Positions 42,772 to 51,051 of a stretch of 64,000 nt of DNA are shown piece by piece. The notes beneath the pieces were generated by a model. It ran no database searches, was not told where the DNA came from, and saw only the letters and a list, made by a program, of their open reading frames with translations. Each line of letters starts with the position of its first letter. Position 1 is the stretch's first letter. Made by a program: the position numbers and the translations under genes. Source of the DNA: Streptomyces sp. PTY087I2 (GTDB taxonomy: Bacteria; Actinomycetota; Actinomycetes; Streptomycetales; Streptomycetaceae); NCBI RefSeq assembly GCF_001687325.1, contig NZ_LZRD01000021.1:1-64000 (forward strand), read 5' to 3'.

Positions 42772-43638
42772 CTACGGCTTGGGCAGCGCGCAGCCCTCGC
42801 GGTCGAGGTCGATCTTGTTGCCGGTCCCGATGCACGGGACCATGGTGTACGTCTGCTGGGCGTAGTTGATGCCCTCGCGGACGGTCACGTTGCCGTTCTC
42901 GTCGACCTCGCACGGGTTGTTGTCCGTGCACTCCTGGCCGTTCTCGTTGCCGGTGTTGTTGACGGCGACCACCTTGCCGGTGGCGTCGTCGATCACCGGC
43001 GAGCCGGACGTACCGCCGATGGTCTGGCACTCCGGGGTGTAGCGGACCGAGTCCTTCCAGGTCCACCGGCCTTCCTTGAGCTGGTGGACGAAGCCGTCGA
43101 TGTCGCAGCTGTAGGTGCGCTTCCAGTAGCCGGAGGCGACCGTGATGGCGGTGCCCGCCGTCGGGTGGGCGGTCTCCAGCTCCAGCGCCTGGATGCCGTA
43201 GCTGTCCTCGATCTGCTGGTAGGTGCTGGTGAGTTCGTAGAGCGAGAGATCGGTGTCGGTCATGGTGCCGTAGGCGATCTTGCTCGCCCGCAGCGTGCCG
43301 ACCCCGCTGCCCGAGGCGTTGAGCAGGGTGAACGTCCGGGAGGACGGCTGGTCGATGACGACCTCGCCGGGGCCCGGGAAGCCGGACTCCATGCAGTGCC
43401 CGTTGGAGAGCACGAGGGCGGGGTCGGTGGGGGCGGAGTCCGGCGAACGGACCACGGAGCCCGAACAGTTGCTGAGCGCGACGGTCCCGGCGAAGGTCAC
43501 GGCCTTCGCCTCGGGGGCGGTCTCCTGCGCCTGGGTCTGCGTCCGGTCCTGCGGTGCGGGTTCGGCTGCGACGGCGGGCGCGACACCCGCTCCCAGGAGC
43601 AGGGCAGCAAGAAACGCACCGACGAGAGGCTTGTTCAT
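42772..43638 (-). CDS. Secreted trypsin-like serine protease
   Basis: A 288-residue secreted protease. ATG 43638 follows GGAGG, with a signal peptide (LVGAFLAALLLGAGVAPAVAA). The chymotrypsin-fold triad is visible: His in LSNGHCMES, Asp in TDTDLSLYEL and Ser in GGTSGSPVID. Four or more cysteines (NCSGS, GHCME, SCDID, ECQTI, ECTDNNPCE, PCIGT) suggest disulphides. It is similar to the short secreted S1/S6-type proteases common in Streptomyces. The gene stands alone between the tetR gene and the hxlR gene. Confidence 0.88.
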   Translation of the reverse strand: MNKPLVGAFLAALLLGAGVAPAVAAEPAPQDRTQTQAQETAPEAKAVTFAGTVALSNCSGSVVRSPDSAPTDPALVLSNGHCMESGFPGPGEVVIDQPSSRTFTLLNASGSGVGTLRASKIAYGTMTDTDLSLYELTSTYQQIEDSYGIQALELETAHPTAGTAITVASGYWKRTYSCDIDGFVHQLKEGRWTWKDSVRYTPECQTIGGTSGSPVIDDATGKVVAVNNTGNENGQECTDNNPCEVDENGNVTVREGINYAQQTYTMVPCIGTGNKIDLDREGCALPKP

Positions 43639-43762
43639 GTGGGGGGTACCTCCAGTGATGCCAAGGGCCGGAGATCTTCCGGCTTTTGACATGCGCATGT
43701 TGGCGCAGATGCCAGGCCATCACAAGGGGTCAATTCCGGCCGCGGCTCCGGCGGCCGCCGGC

Positions 43763-44155
43763 TCAGCCCCGCACGGGCTCGGCGGCGGCCTCCGCGCCGG
43801 GCTCCGCCTCGCCCGGCTCCTCCGCGCCCCGGTGGACATGGGCGCGCCCCCACGCCCCCAGCGGTTCCAGGGCCGCGTTCAGCGAGAGGCCCAGCGGGGT
43901 CAGCGAATACTCCACGCGCGGCGGCACCTCGGCGTACACCTCGCGGTGCGCGATGCCGTCGTCCTCCAGCTCCTTGAAGTGCGAGCTGAGCACCTTCTCG
44001 GTCACTCCGGGCACGGCCCGGCGCAGCTCACCGAAGCGGCAGGTCTTCTCGTTCAGCGCCCACAGGATGAGCACCTTCCACTTGCCGCCGATCACCTCCA
44101 TCGCCGCGTCGATCCCGCAGACGAACGTCCCCGGCCGCCGTACGATCCGCGTCAT
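43763..44155 (-). CDS. HxlR-family transcriptional regulator
   Basis: A 130-residue winged-helix regulator. ATG 44155 follows GGAGGGG; the longer open frame is not needed. The HxlR signature is present (CGIDAAMEVIGGKWKVLILWALNEKTCRFGELRRAVPGVTEKVLSSHFKELEDDGIAHREVY), with the conserved N-terminal Cys that in some members senses electrophiles or oxidants. The C-terminal ~20 residues are an Ala/Glu-rich tail. It is divergent from the imine-reductase-like gene, with a 12-bp perfect palindrome between. Confidence 0.9.
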   Translation of the reverse strand: MTRIVRRPGTFVCGIDAAMEVIGGKWKVLILWALNEKTCRFGELRRAVPGVTEKVLSSHFKELEDDGIAHREVYAEVPPRVEYSLTPLGLSLNAALEPLGAWGRAHVHRGAEEPGEAEPGAEAAAEPVRG

Positions 44156-44203
44156 CGTCCGTCCACCCCTCCCCGCCTGCTCGCTATCCACGAGGTAACC
44201 ACC

Positions 44204-44215
44204 CACTCCGGAGTG
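44204..44215. promoter_or_regulatory. Putative HxlR operator (CACTCCGGAGTG)
   Basis: A perfect 12-bp palindrome in the 101-bp divergent gap. It is flanked by GGTAACCA on the left and GTACTTG on the right, giving a looser, longer dyad (GTA...TAC) like HxlR sites. Regulation of the oxidoreductase gene by the adjacent regulator is inferred. Confidence 0.5.
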
Positions 44216-44256
44216 CGTACTTGTTGCCGCCGGAGCCTTCGACCAGCCTAATCGCC

Positions 44257-45075
44257 ATGTCCGACAACACCGTTGCTTCCGCCGCACCCGCCCCTCTCAC
44301 CCTGCTCGGCCTCGGTTCGATGGGCGCCGCGCTCGCCCGCACCTGGCTCGCCGCCGGGCACCCCCTGACCGTCTGGAACCGCAGCCCCGGCAAGGCCGCC
44401 GAACTCGCCGCCGCCGGGGCGCGGGTGGCCGCGACGGCGGCAGAGGCGGTGGCCGCGAGCCCGCTCGTCGTGACCTGTCTGCTGGACGACGCCTCGGTCC
44501 GCGAGGCGCTGGCGGAGGCCGACCTCACGGGCAAGGACCTGGTCGACCTCACCACCTCGACCCCGGCCGAGTCGCGGTCCCGGGCGGCCTGGGCGAACGA
44601 GCGCGGCGCCCGCTTCCTGGACGGCGGGATCATGGCCGTACCGCCGATGATCGGGGTGCCGGAGGCCGGGGGCTATGTCTTCTACAGCGGCTCCCGCGAG
44701 GTCTTCGACGCCCACCGCGCGGTGCTGGCCGTGCCCGTCGCCACCCGGTACGTCGGCGCCGACCCGGGTTTCGCCGCGCTCCACGATGTGGCGCTGCTCA
44801 GCGCGATGACCGCCATGTTCGCCGGGGCCCGGCACGCGGCGGCGCTGGTGGCGGACGCGGGGATCGACCAGGAGGAGTTCGGCACGCTGGTCGCGGAGTG
44901 GCTCACGGCGATGGCCCCGGCGACAGCGGCGTACGCGGGCGGGCCCGTGCCCGACGCCCCGACCAGCGCGGCCGTGGCGGAGGCGGGGGACGCGGCGCTG
45001 CTCCGTACGGCGGAGGAACAGGGCGTCGGGACGGCGCTGCTGGTCGCGTCGGCGGGGGCGATGACCGGCATGTGA
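44257..45075 (+). CDS. NAD(P)-binding 6PGDH-like oxidoreductase, imine-reductase type
   Basis: A 272-residue enzyme. The Rossmann motif LLGLGSMGAALARTWLAAGHPLTVWNRSPGKA indicates NADP preference (Arg after the second strand). The remainder follows the beta-hydroxyacid dehydrogenase/imine reductase pattern (DLTTSTPAESR, FLDGGIMAVPPMIG). Such enzymes reduce cyclic imines or hydroxy acids; the exact substrate cannot be read. No good ribosome site precedes the ATG at 44257, so a leaderless or poorly spaced start is possible. Control by the divergent HxlR regulator is likely. Confidence 0.85.
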   Translation: MSDNTVASAAPAPLTLLGLGSMGAALARTWLAAGHPLTVWNRSPGKAAELAAAGARVAATAAEAVAASPLVVTCLLDDASVREALAEADLTGKDLVDLTTSTPAESRSRAAWANERGARFLDGGIMAVPPMIGVPEAGGYVFYSGSREVFDAHRAVLAVPVATRYVGADPGFAALHDVALLSAMTAMFAGARHAAALVADAGIDQEEFGTLVAEWLTAMAPATAAYAGGPVPDAPTSAAVAEAGDAALLRTAEEQGVGTALLVASAGAMTGM

Positions 45076-45151
45076 CGGTCATCCTCACGCGCCGGGCGGA
45101 CCGAGGCACGCGACGGACCCGGCACGCCCTTCCGCCCCGGGCCTGTCCGGG

Positions 45152-45487
45152 TCAGGCTTCCGCCTCCGTCGCCGCGGTCTCCTTGGCGTACGTCACGGCC
45201 TGGAGCAGCGTCAGTCCGGGCTCGGCCCGCCGCAGGAGCCTTATCGCCTCCAGGGAGTCCGCCGGGCCCTCGTGCCCGGCGGCGTCGAGCCGCTGACGCA
45301 CCCATCGGCCGCGCAGCTCCGCGTCCGGGCGCCCGGCGGACTCCTCGGCCAGCGCGAGGGCACGCTCCAGCCCGGGGCGCTCGGCGTCCGGGGCGCTCTC
45401 CAGCGCGCTCCGCAGCGCGGCGACGAGATCGGGGGCGTCGCGGACGACGAGAACGGCGAGGGGCTGGGGCTTCCGGAACAGGCTCAT
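45152..45487 (-). CDS. Small Streptomyces protein of unknown function
   Basis: A 111-residue, predominantly helical soluble protein (MSLFRKPQPLAVLVVRDAPDLVAALRSALE..., ending LLRRAEPGLTLLQAVTYAKETAA). There is no signal peptide or metal site. The charge pattern suggests amphipathic helices and perhaps dimerisation. I do not recognise a family. It is convergent with the oxidoreductase gene and has no operon partner. Confidence 0.6.
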   Translation of the reverse strand: MSLFRKPQPLAVLVVRDAPDLVAALRSALESAPDAERPGLERALALAEESAGRPDAELRGRWVRQRLDAAGHEGPADSLEAIRLLRRAEPGLTLLQAVTYAKETAATEAEA

Positions 45488-45586
45488 GATCCACTGCTAC
45501 CCGGGCCGGCCCGGCTCGCACAAAAGTTGAGCAAGATCTGAGCCCCCGCCCGGACCGGGACCTCGCGGGCCTCCGCCTCGGTCGTT

Positions 45587-45625
45587 CCGGGCCTCGGTCC
45601 CGGGCCTCGGTCCCGGGCCTCCGTC
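45587..45625. repeat. Three tandem 13-bp repeats
   Basis: The unit CCGGGCCTCGGTC occurs at 45587-45599 and 45600-45612, with a one-mismatch copy at 45613-45625. It lies in the 218-bp gap between the small unknown gene and the acetyltransferase gene; a nearby CGACCGAGGCCC (about 45628-45640) could pair with a unit to form a stem. Confidence 0.75.
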
Positions 45626-45705
45626 CTGCGACCGAGGCCCTTCGGTCGCGCACGTCGGTCCGCAGCCCGAGGCGCGCCCGTACCCCGGCTGCGTACGGTC
45701 GGCGT

Positions 45706-46518
45706 ATGACACTCGACCTCGACGCGTACTTCGCCCGCATCGGCTGGACCGGGGAGCCCCGCCCCACCCTGGAGGTGCTGCGGTCCCTGCATCGGGCCCA
45801 CCTGTTCGGCATCCCGTTCGAGAACCTGGACGCCGTCCTCGGCTCCGCCCCGTCCCTGGCGATCGACGACCTGGAGGCGAAACTCGTACGCAGCGAGCGC
45901 GGCGGATACTGCTACGAGCACAACACCCTCTTCTCCACCGTCCTGCGGCAGCTCGGCTTCCCCGTGACGCTGCTGGTGGCCCGGGTGCTGCTGGGCGCGG
46001 CTCCGGGCGACATCCGGCCGCGTACGCACATGCTCATGCAGGTGGACGTGGAGGGCGAGCCGCACCCCTGTCTGGCGGACGTCGGCTTCGGGGCGACCGG
46101 CGCCCTGGTGGAGCCGATCCCGCTGGTGGAGGGCGCGGAGGTCTTCGACGGCCCGCGCCACCACCGGCTCGTGCATGTGGCGCACGACGGGCCGCTGCCG
46201 ATGTGGGAGCTCCAGGCGGAGAAGGGCGGCGCGTGGGAGTCGCAGTACGCGTTCACCCTGGAGCCGTTCGAGGCGCCGGACTACGAGGTGATCAACTGGC
46301 ACATCGCGACGCACCCGCGCTCGCCGTTCCGGCAGGCGGTGTACGCGCAGCGCACCCGGCCCGGGACGCATCTGCTGCTGGCCGGGCTGGATCTGGTGGA
46401 GACGGCCGACGACGGCACGGTCAAGGAGCGGACGCTGAAGGACGGCGACGAGGCGCTGCGGGTCCTGGCGGACGACTTCGGCATCCGGCTCCCGGAGGGC
46501 ACGCGACTGCCGGAGTGA
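45706..46518 (+). CDS. nat: Arylamine N-acetyltransferase
   Basis: A 270-residue NAT enzyme with the full Cys-His-Asp triad: Cys69 in RGGYCYEHN, His108 in RTHMLM and Asp125 in LADVGFG. The N-terminal motif HLFGIPFENLD is typical. These enzymes transfer acetyl from CoA to aromatic amines or hydrazines, and in actinobacteria can also serve in amide formation in secondary metabolism (RifF-like), which the isolated context here does not support. No ribosome site precedes the ATG, but TACGGT lies eight bases before it, matching a leaderless-transcript -10 box. Confidence 0.93.
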   Translation: MTLDLDAYFARIGWTGEPRPTLEVLRSLHRAHLFGIPFENLDAVLGSAPSLAIDDLEAKLVRSERGGYCYEHNTLFSTVLRQLGFPVTLLVARVLLGAAPGDIRPRTHMLMQVDVEGEPHPCLADVGFGATGALVEPIPLVEGAEVFDGPRHHRLVHVAHDGPLPMWELQAEKGGAWESQYAFTLEPFEAPDYEVINWHIATHPRSPFRQAVYAQRTRPGTHLLLAGLDLVETADDGTVKERTLKDGDEALRVLADDFGIRLPEGTRLPE

Positions 46519-46598
46519 CGGCTGCGGGCGGTCGCACAGTCCCCCGCGTGGCGCATCTCACCCGTCCCCGCCGCCCACGCCTCCTTTCCAAGCCGCGA

Positions 46599-46637
46599 CG
46601 CCGCCCCGACCGGGAGATCCCACGGTCCGGGGCGGCG
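46599..46637 (+). terminator. Terminator after the N-acetyltransferase gene
   Basis: Arms CGCCGCCCCGACC (46599-46611) and GGTCCGGGGCGGCG (46624-46637) pair with a single bulged base around a 12-base loop. It lies 81 bases after the acetyltransferase stop. Confidence 0.55.
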
Positions 46638-46744
46638 GCGGGCATGGCGATGGAAGACGGGGCGGGCCGAGGACGCGCCCCGGAGGGAGTGCGCCGGGAG
46701 CAATCCCCGCGCACCCCGCGAAACCCCGCCGTAAGCTCGCGGAC

Positions 46745-47956
46745 ATGCAGGTCATCCAGTCCACGAAGCTCGCCAATGTCTGTTACGAGATCCGGGGCCC
46801 CGTGCTGGAGGAGGCGATGCGGCTGGAAGCGGCCGGTCAGCGCATCCTCAAGCTGAACACGGGCAACCCGGCCGCGTTCGGGTTCGAGTGCCCGCCGGAG
46901 ATTCTTGAGGACATCCTGCGCAACGTCGCGGGCGCGCACGGCTACGGCGACGCGAAGGGCCTGCTGTCCGCGCGCCGTGCGGTGATGCAGCACTACCAGA
47001 CCAAGGGCATCGAGCTCGACGTCGAGGACATCTACCTGGGCAACGGCGTCTCCGAGCTGATCCAGATGTCGATGCAGGCGCTGCTGGACGACGGCGACGA
47101 GGTGCTCGTACCGGCTCCCGACTATCCGCTGTGGACCGCTTCGGTCTCGCTGGCGGGCGGCACGGCCGTGCACTACCGGTGCGACGAGCAGGCCGACTGG
47201 ATGCCGGACCTCGCGGACATCGAGCGGAAGATCACCGACCGCACCAAGGCCCTGGTGATCATCAACCCGAACAACCCGACCGGTGCGGTGTACGACGACG
47301 AGATGCTGCGCGGTCTCACCGAGATCGCCCGCCGGCACAACCTGATCGTCTGCTCCGACGAGATCTACGACCGGATCCTGTACGACGGCGCGACCCACAC
47401 CCCGACGGCGGCCCTCGCCCCCGACCTCATGGTGCTGACCTTCAACGGGCTCTCCAAGAACTACCGGGTGGCCGGCTACCGCTCCGGCTGGATGGCCGTC
47501 TGCGGCCCGAAGGCGCACGCCACCTCGTACATCGAGGGGCTGACGATCCTCGCCAACATGCGGCTCTGCGCCAACATGCCCTCGCAGCACGCGGTGGCCA
47601 CCGCGCTCGGCGGGCGGCAGTCGATCGAGGACCTGGTGCTGCCGGGCGGCCGGATCCTGGAGCAGCGGAACACGGCGTACGACCTGCTGACCTCGATCCC
47701 CGGGGTGACCTGCGTGAAGCCGAAGGGGGCGCTGTATCTCTTCCCCCGGCTCGACCCCAAGGTCTACAAGATCAAGGACGACCGGCAGATGGTGCTGGAC
47801 CTGCTGCGGGCCGAGAAGATCATGGTCGTGCAGGGCACCGGCTTCAACTGGCCCGAGCCCGATCACTTCCGGATCGTCACGCTGCCGACGGTCGAGGACC
47901 TGACCGACGCCGTGACCCGGATCGGCACCTTCCTGGACGGTTACGGACAGCCGTAG
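46745..47956 (+). CDS. Alanine-type aminotransferase (PLP, fold I)
   Basis: A 403-residue class I/II aminotransferase close to AlaA-type enzymes. PLP Lys is near residue 238 (LTFNGLSKNYRVAGYRSGWMA). Other motifs are NGVSELIQMSMQALLDDGDEVLVPAPDYPLW, NPNNPTGAVYD, SDEIYDRILYDG and the C-terminal arginine in HFRIVTLP. It should interconvert alanine/pyruvate with glutamate/2-oxoglutarate, linking nitrogen to central carbon. TAAGCT lies seven bases before the ATG with no ribosome site, consistent with a leaderless transcript. The small gene at 48038 follows after 81 bases. Confidence 0.92.
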   Translation: MQVIQSTKLANVCYEIRGPVLEEAMRLEAAGQRILKLNTGNPAAFGFECPPEILEDILRNVAGAHGYGDAKGLLSARRAVMQHYQTKGIELDVEDIYLGNGVSELIQMSMQALLDDGDEVLVPAPDYPLWTASVSLAGGTAVHYRCDEQADWMPDLADIERKITDRTKALVIINPNNPTGAVYDDEMLRGLTEIARRHNLIVCSDEIYDRILYDGATHTPTAALAPDLMVLTFNGLSKNYRVAGYRSGWMAVCGPKAHATSYIEGLTILANMRLCANMPSQHAVATALGGRQSIEDLVLPGGRILEQRNTAYDLLTSIPGVTCVKPKGALYLFPRLDPKVYKIKDDRQMVLDLLRAEKIMVVQGTGFNWPEPDHFRIVTLPTVEDLTDAVTRIGTFLDGYGQP

Positions 47957-48037
47957 ACCGATCACGCTTCCGGATCACAGACAACTTTAGACTCGTTCCA
48001 ATGTAGGATGGTGGCACGCACCCTCGGGAGGCCATCC

Positions 48038-48445
48038 ATGTACGAGCCGATCCGCAGCCCCTCGGTCCACACCCCGGCCGACGACGCGGGCTTTCCGCAC
48101 CGCAGCCGTGAGGAGGAGCTGGACATCCAGCTCGCCGGGCACCTGGCCGCCCTCCTCGCGGTCACCGACGAACTGGGCCTGGGCACGGCGGGCGACCGTA
48201 TCGCCGAGCAGGTGGCCCGGCTGCGCGGCGCCCCGCCCGCCCGGCACGCCGGTCTGACCTCCGCCGCCCCCGCCGACCTCCACCGCCGCGCCCACGCGCT
48301 CGCGGGCCGGGCCCTGCTGGTGGCCGCGTCCCGTGCCGACACGACCGCCGCCATCCTCTCCGCCGAGCGGATGGACGCCCACACCGCGGCCCTCGCCGCC
48401 CTCGCCGGCTCCGCTCCCTCCGAGCAGCTGGTCGGCGCCCACTGA
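48038..48445 (+). CDS. Small helical protein (resembles the SCO4983-type family)
   Basis: A 135-residue helical protein starting at ATG 48038 (MYEPIRSPSVHT), with GGGAGG upstream. The core is FPHRSREEELDIQLAGHLAALLAVTDELGLGTAGDRIAEQVARLRG followed by Ala-rich helices. From memory it matches the group annotated as SCO4983 family in Streptomyces; no function is known to me. It sits between the aminotransferase and the binding-protein operon and appears monocistronic. Confidence 0.65.
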   Translation: MYEPIRSPSVHTPADDAGFPHRSREEELDIQLAGHLAALLAVTDELGLGTAGDRIAEQVARLRGAPPARHAGLTSAAPADLHRRAHALAGRALLVAASRADTTAAILSAERMDAHTAALAALAGSAPSEQLVGAH

Positions 48446-48649
48446 CGGCCCCGGTCCGCGCGCCTCGGAGGCGTGCGGACCGGGCGCCACGACCCCCGGG
48501 GCTCCCCGCCCCACCGCCGGTCCGCCACCGCCCCACCACCGGTCCGCTACCGCCCCGCTGCCGTTCCGTTGGCGTTCTGGGATGGCCCCTTCATCTGCCG
48601 TCCACCCGACTCGGCCCGGAATGTGGGTTTCCGCGAGCACGCTGCGCGG

Positions 48650-49777
48650 GTGAGACGCATCGTGGGAATCGTCCTGGCGGTCCTTCTGATCGCCGGTGTG
48701 GCAGCGGCCGTCGCCCTGGGCCGCGACAGCAAGGCCGGTGGGGACAGCGGCACGGCCGCCAAAACCGTGCGCGGGGTGATCGGATCGGAGAAGGCCGAGT
48801 TCTTCGCCGACCCCGACACCGTGAAAGCCCTCGCGGCCAAAGGGTTCACCGTCCGTACGGAGACCTCCGGGTCCTGGGCGATGGACCGACTGCCCCTGAA
48901 GGGCTACGACTTCGCCTTCCCCGGCTCCAAGGCCCCGGCCGACGAGCTGAGCCGGAGCGCCGGGGCCCGGGGCGGACCGCTGCGGCCGTTCTACTCGCCG
49001 CTCGTCGTGGTGGCCCACCGCAACGCCGCCGAAGTCCTCGCGGCCAACGGCCTGGCCCGCCTGCGGACGAACGGAACGGGCGACGCTGACGGCGCCTCCA
49101 AGTGGGCCACCCAGGGGACGCTGCTCATGGAGCCCTACCTGGCGGCGGCCGAGGACGACCGGACCTGGCAGCAGCTCAAGGGGGCTTCCGGGCATGCCGA
49201 GTTGAGCGGCACGGTGTTCATCACGAGCACCGACCCCGTCACCTCCAACTCCGGCGCCCTCTACCTCGCCGCCGCCTCGTACGTCGCCGACGGCGGCCGG
49301 GTGGCCGCGGACGCGCGGGCCGTCGAGCGCACCGCACCGCTGATGCGCAAGCTCGTCCAGGTGCAGGGCGCGCAGCAGACGAGCAGCGACGCGCCGTTCC
49401 GCGACTTCATCAGCGGGGTCGGCAATCCGCTCGTGCTGGTCTACGAGTCGCAGGTGGCCTCACTCCTGATGGGCAGTCAGCGACAGGAGGTCGGTGACCT
49501 CGTCGTCCTCTACCCGGACACCACGGTCTCCAGCGACCACACCCTCGTACCGCTGACGGACGAAGGCCGCGAGCTCGGCGAGCTGCTGTCCACCGACCCC
49601 GCGCTGCGGAAGCTGGCGGTACGCCACGGCTTCCGGCCGCAGGGCGCGGCGGCCGAGTTCACCGCCGCCACGGCCGGCCACACCGCCTACATCGACCAGC
49701 GGCTGACCGGCGTACGCCAGGCGCCCGTGCCCACCGCGGAGGTGCTGCGCTCGATGGCGCGGCAGGCACGCGGCTGA
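48650..49777 (+). CDS. Membrane-anchored periplasmic-binding-like protein
   Basis: A 375-residue protein. GTG 48650 begins RRIVGIVLAVLLIAGVAAAVALG, a single N-terminal anchor, followed by a substrate-binding-protein-like fold (VIGSEKAEFFADPDTVKALAAKGFTV, FAFPGSKAPADEL, PLVVVAHRNAAEVL, TSTDPVTSNSGALYLAAASYVADGG, GNPLVLVYESQVASLLMGS). It shares segment order with the binding-protein part of the vWA lipoprotein at 51048. The ribosome site is weak, and it may be coupled to a short upstream open frame by the GTGA at 48650. It is the first gene of a four-gene operon with TelA, the vWA protein and a membrane protein. Confidence 0.7.
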   Translation: MRRIVGIVLAVLLIAGVAAAVALGRDSKAGGDSGTAAKTVRGVIGSEKAEFFADPDTVKALAAKGFTVRTETSGSWAMDRLPLKGYDFAFPGSKAPADELSRSAGARGGPLRPFYSPLVVVAHRNAAEVLAANGLARLRTNGTGDADGASKWATQGTLLMEPYLAAAEDDRTWQQLKGASGHAELSGTVFITSTDPVTSNSGALYLAAASYVADGGRVAADARAVERTAPLMRKLVQVQGAQQTSSDAPFRDFISGVGNPLVLVYESQVASLLMGSQRQEVGDLVVLYPDTTVSSDHTLVPLTDEGRELGELLSTDPALRKLAVRHGFRPQGAAAEFTAATAGHTAYIDQRLTGVRQAPVPTAEVLRSMARQARG

Positions 49778-49830
49778 CGACGCCCCGGCCCGCATCCAGC
49801 CCAGCTCCCCGCAGTCAGGAGACCTCCACC

Positions 49831-51051
49831 ATGACCCAGCACCCCGGGCCCCCGGACCCCCGGAGGCCGTACGACCCGGCCACCACCCCGCTCGTGCTCA
49901 CCCCGCCCGCACCCGTCGCCCCCGTCCGCGCCGAGCAGGCCACCGGGCTCGTCCCGGTCGCGGAAAACGTGCGCGCCGACATGCTGCGGCGGGCCGAGGA
50001 GTACGTCGACGGGCTCGCCGGACTCGACGCCCGCTCCCCCGAGTTCGGCGCCCGGGTCGCCGAGATCGCCGCGCTCGGGCAGGGCGACATCCGCGGCGCC
50101 GCCCAGCAGTCCAACCGGATGCTGGACCGTACCGTCCGCTCGCTGGCCTCCGGCGAGGGCGACGCCCCGGCCCGGGTGGGCTCCTCGCTGGTCGAGCTGC
50201 GCCGCACGGTGGAGGACCTCGACCCGCGCGACACCCCGGGGCGCGGGGCGCGGCGGCTGCTGTCGCGGCTGCCGGGCGGGCGCCGGCTGCGTGACCATGT
50301 CGCGAAGTACGCCTCCGCCAAGGGCACTCTGGACCGGATCGTGGGCTCGCTCCGCAGCGGGCAGGACGAACTCCAACGCGACAACGCGGTGTTGCAGACC
50401 GAGCGCACCCGCCTCTGGGAGACCATGGGCAAGTTGCAGGAGTACGAGGTCCTCACCGCGGCCCTCGCCGGCGTCGTGGAGCGGCGCGTCGCGGAGGCGG
50501 AGGCGGCGGGCGACCCGGTGCGGGCGGACGCGCTGCGGGCCGATGTCCTCTTCCCCGTACGGCAGAAGCACCAGGATCTGCTGACCCAGATCGCGGTCTG
50601 CGCCCAGGGGTATCTGGCGATGGACGTCGTGCGGCGCAACAACGACGAGCTGATCAAGGGCGTCGACCGGGCGGCCACCACCACCGTGTCCGCGCTGCGG
50701 ATCGCGGTGATGCTGTCCTCGGCGCTGGAGAACCAGCGCCGGGTGACCGAGCAGGTGCAGGTGCTGCGTACGACCACCGAGGACCTGATCCGGGGCAACG
50801 CGGACATGCTCGCCACGCAGAGCGGGGAGATCCAGCGCATCGCGGCCGATCCGGCGGTCGGGGCCGAGACGCTGCGCACGGCGTTCGGCCAGATCTACGC
50901 CACGCTCGACGCCATCGATGCGTACAAGGCGCGGGCGACCGAGACGATGGCCGCCACCGTGGCGTCGCTGACCGCCGAACTCCAGGAAGCCGGGAACCGG
51001 TTGGAACGGGTCCGGGCGGCCGACACGGCGCTGGACGGGGGCCGCTCATGA
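49831..51051 (+). CDS. TelA/KlaA-family toxic-anion-resistance-type protein
   Basis: A 406-residue helical protein matching the TelA family: long coiled helices with QSNRMLDRTVRSLA, ASAKGTLDRIVGSLRSGQDELQRDN, RLWETMGKLQEYEVLTAALAG, HQDLLTQIAVCAQGYLAMDVVRRNNDELIKGVDRAATTTVSALRIAV and LRTTTEDLIRGNADML. TelA members accompany tellurite-resistance clusters, but their direct action is unknown, and many serve in stress or surface systems. ATG 49831 has CAGGAGA upstream. Its stop overlaps the next start (ATGA), so it is coupled to the vWA lipoprotein. Confidence 0.85.
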   Translation: MTQHPGPPDPRRPYDPATTPLVLTPPAPVAPVRAEQATGLVPVAENVRADMLRRAEEYVDGLAGLDARSPEFGARVAEIAALGQGDIRGAAQQSNRMLDRTVRSLASGEGDAPARVGSSLVELRRTVEDLDPRDTPGRGARRLLSRLPGGRRLRDHVAKYASAKGTLDRIVGSLRSGQDELQRDNAVLQTERTRLWETMGKLQEYEVLTAALAGVVERRVAEAEAAGDPVRADALRADVLFPVRQKHQDLLTQIAVCAQGYLAMDVVRRNNDELIKGVDRAATTTVSALRIAVMLSSALENQRRVTEQVQVLRTTTEDLIRGNADMLATQSGEIQRIAADPAVGAETLRTAFGQIYATLDAIDAYKARATETMAATVASLTAELQEAGNRLERVRAADTALDGGRS

